This document shows, in pieces, positions 1-4,912 of a stretch of 5,659 nt of DNA. The notes below the pieces were generated by a model. That model had not been told where the DNA came from. It saw only the letters and a program-made list of their open reading frames with translations, and did not search any database. Source of the stretch: Candidatus Omnitrophota bacterium (GTDB lineage Bacteria; Omnitrophota; Koll11; Zapsychrales; Fredricksoniimonadaceae); contig JAHFGF010000108.1 in NCBI GenBank assembly GCA_023247595.1, forward strand, positions 1 through 5,659, given 5' to 3'. The position numbers and the translations under genes are program-made. Position 1 is the stretch's first letter; each line of letters begins with the position of its first letter.

Positions 1-83
1 CCAAGGCCGCCAAACAGGCAGGGATGGATTTTAGCGACGTATGTATCAGGCTTATTCAAATGGCTTATGGCAAAAAAAAATAA
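1..83 (+). CDS. ddl: D-alanine--D-alanine ligase, C-terminal end (partial)
   Basis: Only the last 26 codons are present, in the frame beginning at base 3 and ending at TAA 81-83. They include the stretch KQAGMDFSDVCIRLIQMA, which resembles the closing helix of Ddl enzymes (E. coli DdlB has a similar GMSFSQLVVRIL segment). Ddl is a cytoplasmic ATP-grasp enzyme that joins two D-alanines for the peptidoglycan pentapeptide. Its place directly before ftsQ is the classical dcw-cluster order, and this supports the call as much as the short sequence does. The gene overlaps ftsQ by 17 nt and ends in a run of nine A (72-80), which suggests translational coupling. All catalytic regions lie outside the window, so the call rests on the tail and the context. 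Confidence 0.72.
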   Translation, partial: KAAKQAGMDFSDVCIRLIQMAYGKKK

Positions 84-822
84 AATAGATATACCCGCCG
101 CCGTTATTCAAAACGGCATCATTCTTTTGTTCGTATTGCTTGTGGCCTTTTGGGCCTACAAAAGTGTCGACGGATTTTTTCATACTGCTCCAATTTTTAA
201 AATTCAGCAAGTCAGCGCCGATCCAGATGTGAAATTCCTTGAGCAGAAGATATTAAACAGGCTTAGGGGGCAGAATATTTTTACGGTGGACTTAAAGCGA
301 TTGCATCGCGAAATAAGATCGCTGTTTCCGCAGATTTATGATTTAAGCGTTGAGCGGCGGTTTCCGGACGCCATTCACATCAATGCCAAACGCAGGGATC
401 CTTTCGCGCAAGTGCTGGTGAGCCAGAATTATTTAACAATAGACGATGAAGGGGTGGTTATTTTTATTGACCGCCAGCCGGTTACGAAATATCCTCTTAT
501 CATCCATTCCCATCTTGAAAAGCGTAATGTACGTTTGGGAACCAGGATCGAGACGGAAGAAATTAAAACCGCGGTAACTGTGATCAAAGCGTATTACAAT
601 AACAGCCAATTGCTTAAGTATCCTATTTCAGATCTTGATGTGGATAATCTTTCGAAAATCAGTTTTAAGATTGGCCCTTTGCTGGAGATTATTTTAGATA
701 AAGAAGACGCGCCTTCAAAATTAGATTTGCTGGTCTCTCTGATTTCTCAAAAAAAGTTGGATTTCCGTGAGGTGAAGTACATCGATTTGCGTTTCAAGGA
801 ACCGGTCGTCGGCAGAAAATGA
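67..822 (+). CDS. ftsQ: Cell division protein FtsQ/DivIB
   Basis: This is a 251-residue bitopic membrane protein of the divisome. FtsQ links early and late division proteins and binds FtsB/FtsL in the periplasm. A short basic N-terminus (MAKKNK) precedes one transmembrane helix at about residues 14-33. A POTRA domain follows at about 43-111, opening with the typical FKIQQV strand and containing the segment LFPQIYDLSVERRFPDAIHI. The FtsQ beta domain runs from about 112 to 235 and includes the YLTIDDEGVVF strand. Length is within the family range, although the cytoplasmic tail is very short. The ATG at 67 is the only sensible start because it puts the membrane helix near the N-terminus. No good Shine-Dalgarno sequence precedes it, so translation probably depends on coupling to ddl. 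The position between ddl and ftsA matches the dcw cluster. Confidence 0.88.
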   Translation: MAKKNKIDIPAAVIQNGIILLFVLLVAFWAYKSVDGFFHTAPIFKIQQVSADPDVKFLEQKILNRLRGQNIFTVDLKRLHREIRSLFPQIYDLSVERRFPDAIHINAKRRDPFAQVLVSQNYLTIDDEGVVIFIDRQPVTKYPLIIHSHLEKRNVRLGTRIETEEIKTAVTVIKAYYNNSQLLKYPISDLDVDNLSKISFKIGPLLEIILDKEDAPSKLDLLVSLISQKKLDFREVKYIDLRFKEPVVGRK

Positions 823-845
823 AATTTAGGCGAAGCATTAGATGC

Positions 846-850
846 GGAGA
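846..850 (+). promoter_or_regulatory. Ribosome binding site of ftsA
   Basis: GGAGA lies 8 nt upstream of the ATG at 859. It favours that start over the second in-frame ATG at 871, which has only a weak GGTAAA in front of it. Confidence 0.6.
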
Positions 851-858
851 ATAAAGAT

Positions 859-2088
859 ATGCTCGGTAAAATGAAAAATGAAAAATTGTCATTTGGTCTG
901 GATTTAGGTGTTCAAACCTTGAAGGCCAGCCTGGTTCGAACCAAGGATTCTGAAAATTTAGAATTGCTCGGGGTTCATGAAGTCAAGACCGTCGGGCTTA
1001 AGGGGCCGGCGGTGAGCGATCTGAATGAACTTTCGGACTGCATTCAAAGAGCGGTTCATGGGTTGGTTGAAAAAACGGGACATAAGGTTAAACATTTGAA
1101 TATTGGTTTCGGCGGAGATTTGATTACGGTCCGTGAAAGCGGTGCGGTCATTCCATTGGTGGATCATGGTAATAAGGTCATCAGCGTGCAGGATGTGAGA
1201 AAAGTCATTCATCAGGCGAGGATGCTGGGAATCCATTTGGAGGAAGAAATTCTCCATGATTTTCCAAAATATTTCAAAGTGGATGATGTGAATACAGCCA
1301 TTAATCCGGCGGGTTTGTATGGAAGAAAATTGTCAGGCCAATTTTTATTAGTGATTACAAACATGACCCGCCTGCGCAATATCGCCAAGGCTGTGAACCA
1401 GGCCGGTTATGAATTAGGGCAGGCGTATTTCAGCAGTTATGCCGCCTCCCAAGTGGCTATGGATACAAAGACCAGATCGCAGGGGGTTGCGTTTGTTGAT
1501 ATTGGTTCTACATCAACCGCGGTTTTGATATTTAAAGACGGCCTGCTGCAGCAAATTGAAATCATTCCCTGGGGCGGCGTCAATGTGACGCAGAGCATCG
1601 CCGGGCAGTTAGGCCTTGTGCTTGATTTGGCGGAAGATATTAAGAAATCACATGCGGTTGCTTTTAAATCAGTGGCGGAAAATGAAGAGGAAATTTTAGT
1701 TAAGCGCGAGACTGGTTATATGCCGATTAAGCGCATTGGCATATCGCAGGCCATAGGCCCGGAAGTGGATAAATTTGTCGACCATGTGCAGAGTACTATT
1801 AAAGCATCACCTTATTATCATCATTTGAATGCGGGTATTGTCATGGTCGGCGGAGGGTCGCTTTTGCCGGGCCTTATTGAACGGATTGAAGAGGCGACAA
1901 ATTTGAAAGTGACAACGGGTGTTCCGACCAAGGGCTTGAATAACTCGGTACTTTATGCCGGTGTGATTGGTCTGGCTCAAATGAGTTCGATGTCTACATC
2001 CAGTTCAACCGTTCAAAATCAGTCTTCCAAAAGATGGACGAGTAAGCTGACCAATACGTTTAAGGAACTTTATCAGGAGTATTTTTAA
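859..2088 (+). CDS. ftsA: Cell division protein FtsA (actin-like)
   Basis: This 409-residue protein is a cytoplasmic actin/Hsp70-fold ATPase that tethers FtsZ to the membrane and recruits later division proteins. The phosphate-1 loop is FGLDLGVQ (12-19). The FtsA-specific 1C subdomain covers about 79-185, with HDFPKYFKVDD (133-143) and NPAGLYG (149-155). The phosphate-2 region is VDIGSTSTAVLIF (213-225), and the adenosine loop is GIVMVGGGSLLPGL (326-339). An S/T/Q-rich linker (about 376-390) leads to a C-terminal amphipathic segment (391-409) rich in K, W, L, F and Y, as expected for the FtsA membrane-targeting helix. The phosphate-2 loop differs from the usual DIGGGTTD. PilM is the main alternative, but the position after ftsQ, the length and the C-terminal helix favour FtsA. 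It follows ftsQ by 36 nt. No ftsZ follows; the stop overlaps a convergent gene. Confidence 0.87.
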   Translation: MLGKMKNEKLSFGLDLGVQTLKASLVRTKDSENLELLGVHEVKTVGLKGPAVSDLNELSDCIQRAVHGLVEKTGHKVKHLNIGFGGDLITVRESGAVIPLVDHGNKVISVQDVRKVIHQARMLGIHLEEEILHDFPKYFKVDDVNTAINPAGLYGRKLSGQFLLVITNMTRLRNIAKAVNQAGYELGQAYFSSYAASQVAMDTKTRSQGVAFVDIGSTSTAVLIFKDGLLQQIEIIPWGGVNVTQSIAGQLGLVLDLAEDIKKSHAVAFKSVAENEEEILVKRETGYMPIKRIGISQAIGPEVDKFVDHVQSTIKASPYYHHLNAGIVMVGGGSLLPGLIERIEEATNLKVTTGVPTKGLNNSVLYAGVIGLAQMSSMSTSSSTVQNQSSKRWTSKLTNTFKELYQEYF

Positions 2089-2444
2089 TTATTATCGTCG
2101 CGTCGGTCGTTGCGTTTGCGGGCAAGACCATATTCGATGTTTTTAAGCACTCCGCGCAGACGTAGGATGCTGTTGAAGATATAGAGCATCCAGAACGAGT
2201 TAAATAAGAGAAGAATAACAATCAGCGAAGTGTTGGTGGTTTGGGCTAAAAGAAGGTTGCTTACGGGATCATATTTAGAAATTTGGTCACTGGCATCAAT
2301 GACTTTAAAAGTATTCATGAAGAAAAACACAAAAACGCCGACGAGAATAAACTCAAAGAAGAGCATGTAGAAATGTTTCATCATCCATTGCGCGGAACGG
2401 TTGTCCCACTGTCTTACCCTGTTCATGAAATCGCCGAAACCCAT
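2085..2444 (-). CDS. Small two-helix membrane protein, function unknown
   Basis: I do not recognise this 119-residue protein. The N-terminal region (1-26) is polar and contains RQWDNRSAQWMMKHFY. A first transmembrane helix lies at about 27-46 (LFFEFILVGVFVFFFMNTF) and a second at about 72-94 (TSLIVILLLFNSFWMLYIF). Between them is a loop of about 25 residues, and the tail is highly charged (ARKRNDRRDDNN). Positive charges at both ends suggest that both termini are cytoplasmic. I chose the ATG at 2444 because AAAGGAG precedes it by 6 nt; a GTG seven codons upstream (2465) lies beyond this ribosome binding site and is unlikely. The stop codon overlaps that of convergent ftsA by 3-4 bases. The gene is divergent from the receiver-domain gene. 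It looks real because of the ribosome binding site and clean membrane topology, but nothing points to a function. Confidence 0.72.
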   Translation of the reverse strand: MGFGDFMNRVRQWDNRSAQWMMKHFYMLFFEFILVGVFVFFFMNTFKVIDASDQISKYDPVSNLLLAQTTNTSLIVILLLFNSFWMLYIFNSILRLRGVLKNIEYGLARKRNDRRDDNN

Positions 2445-2450
2445 AAGTGT

Positions 2451-2457
2451 CTCCTTT
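2451..2457 (-). promoter_or_regulatory. Ribosome binding site setting the start of the membrane protein gene
   Basis: On the - strand the sequence reads AAAGGAG, then ACACTT, then ATG (2444-2442). This strong Shine-Dalgarno sequence at ideal spacing fixes the start at 2444 and not at the upstream GTG. Confidence 0.75.
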
Positions 2458-2465
2458 TGAATCAC

Positions 2466-2493
2466 ATTCTACACAACTTTCTTGCCCAAGCAA
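2466..2493 (-). promoter_or_regulatory. Candidate sigma70-like promoter for the membrane protein gene
   Basis: Reading the - strand, TTGCTT (2493-2488) is a half-matching -35 box. A 16-bp spacer separates it from TAGAAT (2471-2466), which matches the -10 consensus at five of six bases. Transcription would begin just before the ribosome binding site, giving a very short leader. The -35 match is weak, so this is a tentative call. Confidence 0.33.
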
Positions 2494-2502
2494 TAGATAT
2501 TG
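2481..2502. promoter_or_regulatory. Two abutting short palindromes in the divergent intergenic gap
   Basis: CTTG-CC-CAAG (2481-2490) is directly followed by CAATA-GA-TATTG (2491-2502). Both sit midway between two divergent genes, and the first overlaps the candidate -35 box of the - strand gene, so they could be operator half-sites. Palindromes this short do occur by chance. No convincing -35/-10 pair for the + strand gene was found; TTGCCC (2482-2487) with GAATAT (2505-2510) is the best and is poor. Confidence 0.22.
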
Positions 2503-2530
2503 TTGAATATACCCCCATTTTGATTATGAA

Positions 2531-2534
2531 GGAG
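2531..2534 (+). promoter_or_regulatory. Ribosome binding site of the receiver-domain gene
   Basis: GGAG, extended as AAGGAGA (2529-2535), lies 5 nt before the ATG at 2540 and fixes this start. Confidence 0.7.
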
Positions 2535-2539
2535 AATGC

Positions 2540-2896
2540 ATGAAAAAAAAGATCATGATCGTTGATGACGACCGGTTAAACGTAACGCTTTTACAGTTTG
2601 GTCTCAAGGACAAGGGTTTTGATATTTGCGTGGCGCAGGATGGGCAGGAGGCGCTCGGCGTTTTAACCAAAGAAAAGCCGGACTTGATCATTCTGGATAT
2701 CCAGATGCCCAAGATGAATGGTTTTGAATTCATGAATGAATTAAATTCTTCCCATCAGGGCAAAATTCCAGTGATCATGTTGACGGCCAATGAAACCATG
2801 CAGGATATTTTTTTTATGGAAGGCGTCAGAGGCTATCTGGTTAAGCCGGTGAATATGAAGGTGCTGGAAGAGAAGATTGCTGGTTGTTTGGCGTAG
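2540..2896 (+). CDS. Stand-alone CheY-like response regulator receiver
   Basis: This 118-residue protein is a single receiver domain with no output domain. The acidic pocket is IVDDD (D9, D10, D11) and the phosphoacceptor is D53 in LIILDIQMPKMNG. The conserved Thr is T82 in VIMLTAN, and the conserved Lys is K102 in YLVKPVN. All residues needed for Mg2+-dependent phosphorylation are therefore present. Such proteins act through phosphorylation-dependent binding to partners (CheY, Spo0F and similar) and not by binding DNA themselves. No histidine kinase is nearby, so the pathway cannot be assigned. It is divergent from a small membrane protein gene, which might share regulation but has no recognised sensory domain. 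The start is fixed by AAGGAGA five bases upstream. It is followed by the 58-bp inverted repeat, which may end its transcript. Confidence 0.9.
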   Translation: MKKKIMIVDDDRLNVTLLQFGLKDKGFDICVAQDGQEALGVLTKEKPDLIILDIQMPKMNGFEFMNELNSSHQGKIPVIMLTANETMQDIFFMEGVRGYLVKPVNMKVLEEKIAGCLA

Positions 2897-2930
2897 TTGA
2901 AAAGAGGATTGATAGCTTTGGTAAACATAA

Positions 2931-2988
2931 AACGCGCCTGCCCTAATCATTTTAAGCAAACATTTGTGGAAATTAGGACAGTCGCGTT
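2931..2988. repeat. Imperfect inverted repeat 1 (58 bp), possible bidirectional terminator
   Basis: The left arm AACGCGCCTGCCCTAAT (2931-2947) pairs with the right arm ATTAGGACAGTCGCGTT (2972-2988) at 15 of 17 positions. On the - strand one of the two exceptions is a G.U wobble. The 24-nt loop contains a small inner hairpin, CAAA-CA-TTTG (2957-2966). T-rich tails follow on both strands (TTCTTTTC on +, TTTTATGTTT on -). It lies between the convergent receiver gene and tRNA gene, so it could terminate both transcripts. The loop is larger than in a classical terminator, and a related repeat occurs on the other side of the tRNA, so a dispersed repeat element is the alternative. Confidence 0.6.
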
Positions 2989-3016
2989 CTTTTCTGATTC
3001 AAAGGCAATGAAAAAA

Positions 3017-3090
3017 CGCGCCTGGAGGGACTCGAACCCCCAACCCTCTGGTCCGAAGCCAGATGCTCTATCCAATTGAGCTACAGGCGC
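3017..3090 (-). tRNA. tRNA-Arg (anticodon UCG)
   Basis: The complement folds as a complete 74-nt cloverleaf. The acceptor stem is GCGCCTG/CAGGCGC with discriminator G. The D arm is GCTC/GAGC with a 9-nt loop. The anticodon stem is TCTGG/CCAGA around the loop CTTCGGA, giving anticodon TCG at positions 34-36, which reads CGA arginine codons. The variable loop has 5 nt, and the T arm is GGGGG/CCCTC (one G.U pair) with loop TTCGAGT. The 3' CCA is not encoded: six T follow directly (3016-3011) and may help end transcription. Protein-like readings across this stretch on either strand are artefacts of the tRNA. No clear promoter was identified; the expected -35 area would fall in or beside inverted repeat 2. 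Confidence 0.96.
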
Positions 3091-3118
3091 ACATATTTTG
3101 GTTTTGAATTTAGAGAAA

Positions 3119-3174
3119 TGTGCCAGTCCTAGCTTCCTTGAAGAGATTTTATTTAATCTGCTAGGACAGGCGCA
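3119..3174. repeat. Imperfect inverted repeat 2 (56 bp) with internal hairpins
   Basis: TGTGCCAGTCCTAGC (3119-3133) pairs with GCTAGGACAGGCGCA (3160-3174) at 13 of 15 positions. The interior contains two further small hairpins side by side: CTTC-CTT-GAAG (3133-3143) and AGATT-TTATTT-AATCT (3144-3159). The arms share the core CCTGTCCTA with inverted repeat 1. The element sits between divergent genes (tRNA on -, gcvT on +), so it cannot be a simple terminator for either. A dispersed repeat or a regulatory structure is more likely. Confidence 0.6.
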
Positions 3175-3246
3175 GATATTCTTAAAAATGACCACCCTTT
3201 GTACCATTTTTTTCTTTCTTTGCATAGGATATTTTCTAAGAAAACC

Positions 3247-3269
3247 CAATGGGATTCGTTATTCCATTG
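3247..3269 (+). other. Hairpin-forming palindrome upstream of the gcvT promoter
   Basis: CAATGGGAT (3247-3255) and ATTCCATTG (3261-3269) form a 9-bp stem with one G.U pair and a 5-nt TCGTT loop when read as + strand RNA. No T-run follows on +, and the stem lies upstream of the predicted promoter, so it is not an obvious terminator. A nearby odd palindrome, TTTTCT-A-AGAAAA (3232-3244), is also present. The role is unknown; in this AT-rich stretch chance remains possible. Confidence 0.35.
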
Positions 3270-3306
3270 ATTGCGTAAAAATTAGTTTAAACATTTTTAA
3301 ATTGCC

Positions 3307-3335
3307 TTTACATCCAAAAAAGAATTGGCTATTAT
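3307..3335 (+). promoter_or_regulatory. Sigma70-like promoter of the gcvT-gcvH-gcvPA operon
   Basis: TTTACA (3307-3312) matches the -35 consensus at five of six bases. TATTAT (3330-3335) matches the -10 consensus at five of six, with the preferred 17-bp spacing. Transcription would start near 3342, giving a leader of about 30 nt, too short for a riboswitch. This is the best promoter in the window. Confidence 0.65.
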
Positions 3336-3340
3336 AGCCA
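3326..3340. promoter_or_regulatory. Palindrome over the gcvT -10 box, candidate operator
   Basis: TGGCTA-TTA-TAGCCA has perfect 6-bp arms and contains the entire predicted -10 box (3330-3335). A repressor bound here would block RNA polymerase. It is followed by TAATTTTT, so read as RNA it could instead be a weak terminator hairpin for transcripts coming from upstream. Confidence 0.4.
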
Positions 3341-3371
3341 TAATTTTTAGAGCGCTATATTTAAGGAATGT

Positions 3372-4469
3372 ATGTCCGCACCCACATCATTAAAAAGCAC
3401 CGTTTTAGCCGACGAGCACATCGCGCTCGGCGCCAAGATGGTTGAATTTGCCGGCTGGCACATGCCGGTTCAATATGAAGGTATCCTTCAGGAATTTGAA
3501 TATAACCGGAAATTTGCCTCTCTTTTTGACTGTTCCCATATGGGGGAATTTTTGTTGGAAGGATCTTTGAAAACATCCGGCCTGAATCGCATCGTCACCC
3601 AAAACCTGGAAGACATGCCAGTTAAAACCTGCCGTTACGGGACTATGCTCAACGATAACGGGTGCGCGATTGATGATTTGATTGTTTATAAAATAACAGA
3701 AGAAAAATGGATGATCGTTGTGAATGCGGCCAATATTGATAAAGACCGCCGGCATTTCTTGACCCATTTATCCAAATCGTCGGTTTTTAAGGACGTTTCA
3801 GAAAAGACCGCTAAATTGGATCTTCAAGGCCCGCTGTCCCGTCAGGTATTAAGCCGTCTTGTCCCTGGAATTGAAGCGCTGGAATATTATACGTTTGATT
3901 TTTTTAAATGGCAGGGCGAGGAAGTGATCATCAGCCGCACAGGTTACACCGGGGAATTGGGGTATGAAATATATTTGCCATCGATAAAAGCAAAAGAAAT
4001 ATGGAAAGAAATTCTCAAAAATGATAATGTAAAACCCACTGGCTTAGGAGTTCGTGATGTTTTAAGAATTGAAATGTGTTATCCGCTCTACGGCCACGAA
4101 TTGGATGAAACAACTTCTCCCTTAGACGCTGGTTTAAAAAAGTTTGTCGATTTTTCTAAAGATTTCATAGGTAAAGAAGCTCTTTTAAAAAGAGAAGAAA
4201 CTGGATTAAAGAAAAACACCGTTTGTTTTGTGTCACAATCCCGTCGGGCTCCGCGGGCGCATCATAAATTGTATTCCAATGATGGATTCGAGCTGGGGGT
4301 GGTCACCAGCGGTACTTTTTCGCCGGCATTGGGTGTCGGAATTGGCATTGGTCTCATACGACAGCCGCTTAAGCCGGGTGAAGAGATTTTTTTTGGAGAT
4401 GAAAAAAACAGGAACAACGCAGTTGTCTCAACCAGGCCATTTTATAAACTAGGTTCGTTAAAAAATTAA
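3372..4469 (+). CDS. gcvT: Glycine cleavage system T protein (aminomethyltransferase)
   Basis: This 365-residue cytoplasmic enzyme takes the aminomethyl group from the lipoyl arm of GcvH, releases ammonia and transfers the methylene to tetrahydrofolate, giving 5,10-methylene-THF. Family motifs appear in order: VEFAGWHMPVQYEGI (24-38), FDCSHMGEF (52-60), and the NDNGCAIDDLIVY strand, whose D101 corresponds to the catalytic aspartate. LDLQGPLSRQVL, SRTGYTGELGYEIYLP, TGLGVRDVLRIEMCYPLYGHELDE (folate-site region), DFIGKEAL and VTSGTFSPALG (C-terminal barrel) follow. Length is normal. AAGGAA (3363-3368) supports the ATG at 3372; an overlapping ATG at 3368 is out of frame. It is the first gene of the operon, 29 nt before gcvH, behind a good promoter. 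Confidence 0.96.
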   Translation: MSAPTSLKSTVLADEHIALGAKMVEFAGWHMPVQYEGILQEFEYNRKFASLFDCSHMGEFLLEGSLKTSGLNRIVTQNLEDMPVKTCRYGTMLNDNGCAIDDLIVYKITEEKWMIVVNAANIDKDRRHFLTHLSKSSVFKDVSEKTAKLDLQGPLSRQVLSRLVPGIEALEYYTFDFFKWQGEEVIISRTGYTGELGYEIYLPSIKAKEIWKEILKNDNVKPTGLGVRDVLRIEMCYPLYGHELDETTSPLDAGLKKFVDFSKDFIGKEALLKREETGLKKNTVCFVSQSRRAPRAHHKLYSNDGFELGVVTSGTFSPALGVGIGIGLIRQPLKPGEEIFFGDEKNRNNAVVSTRPFYKLGSLKN

Positions 4470-4486
4470 ATTTGTTTAAAGGAGTC

Positions 4487-4492
4487 AAGGGG
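4487..4492 (+). promoter_or_regulatory. Ribosome binding site of gcvH
   Basis: AAGGGG lies 6 nt before the ATG at 4499. A second purine-rich stretch, AAAGGAG (4478-4484), is further upstream at less favourable spacing. Confidence 0.6.
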
Positions 4493-4498
4493 TAGGTT

Positions 4499-4888
4499 AT
4501 GGAAATTATCGAGCATTATCTGTATACCAAAGAACATGAATGGATCAACATTGAAGATAATATCGGCATTATCGGTATTACAGATTACGCCCAATCCGCA
4601 CTCGGAGACATTACCTTTGTCGAGCTTCCCCAGCAAGATGCTGAGGTCGAGCAGTTTGAAGAATTTGTTTCTGTTGAGTCGGTGAAAGCGGCCAGTGATA
4701 TTTTCGCGCCTATGTCGGGCCGTGTCATCGAAGTGAACTCCAAATTAGAAGACGATCCGGGCATCATCAACAGGTTCTGTTATACCAAAGGCTGGATGGT
4801 TAAGGTTGAAATATCCAGTATGGACGAGACATCCAATCTGATGACTGCCGAAGAGTATGAAAATTATTTGGAAAGTATTGAGCAATAA
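4499..4888 (+). CDS. gcvH: Glycine cleavage system H protein (lipoyl carrier)
   Basis: This 129-residue carrier protein has a covalently attached lipoyl arm that shuttles the aminomethyl intermediate between the P, T and L proteins. The N-terminal segment YTKEHEWINIEDNIGIIGIT is typical of the family, followed by ALGDITFVELP. The lipoylation site is K63 in SVESVKAASDIFAP (58-71), in the turn between two beta strands, and SGRVIEVNSKLEDDPGIIN follows. The C-terminal helix (AEEYENYLESIEQ) completes a full-length protein. It lies 29 nt after gcvT and 24 nt before gcvPA, consistent with one transcript. A lipoate attachment enzyme must be encoded elsewhere. Confidence 0.97.
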   Translation: MEIIEHYLYTKEHEWINIEDNIGIIGITDYAQSALGDITFVELPQQDAEVEQFEEFVSVESVKAASDIFAPMSGRVIEVNSKLEDDPGIINRFCYTKGWMVKVEISSMDETSNLMTAEEYENYLESIEQ

Positions 4889-4912
4889 TCCCGCAAGTAG
4901 AAAGTCCAGACG

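Noticed and set aside
958..1257. 99-codon - strand reading frame inside ftsA
   Set aside because: It is antisense to the conserved FtsA 1C region and has no independent support.
2897..3079. 60-codon + strand reading frame after the receiver gene
   Set aside because: It runs through inverted repeat 1 and the antisense of the tRNA. The peptide RDSNPQPSGPKPDALSN is a familiar false translation of a tRNA gene.
2931..3174. Integron attC sites
   Set aside because: The sizes are close to small attC sites, but the outer ends lack the RYYYAAC/GTTRRRY core motifs, and there is no integrase or cassette array.
2931..3174. CRISPR array
   Set aside because: There are only two diverged copies, the element itself is palindromic with variable loops, and there is a tRNA between them and no cas gene.
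2947..3249. 100-codon - strand reading frame across the tRNA
   Set aside because: It contains APVAQLDRASGFGPEGWGFE, another well-known false translation of tRNA sequence, and has no ribosome binding site.
3098..3337. 79-codon + strand reading frame before gcvT
   Set aside because: It covers inverted repeat 2 and the gcvT promoter and has no recognisable family. Its hydrophobic stretch comes from a T-rich tract.
3175..3371. Glycine riboswitch upstream of gcvT
   Set aside because: No glycine-aptamer conserved sequences were seen, and the predicted transcript leader is only about 30 nt.
3405..3767. 120-codon - strand reading frame inside gcvT
   Set aside because: It lies opposite strongly conserved GcvT motifs and is a shadow of that gene.
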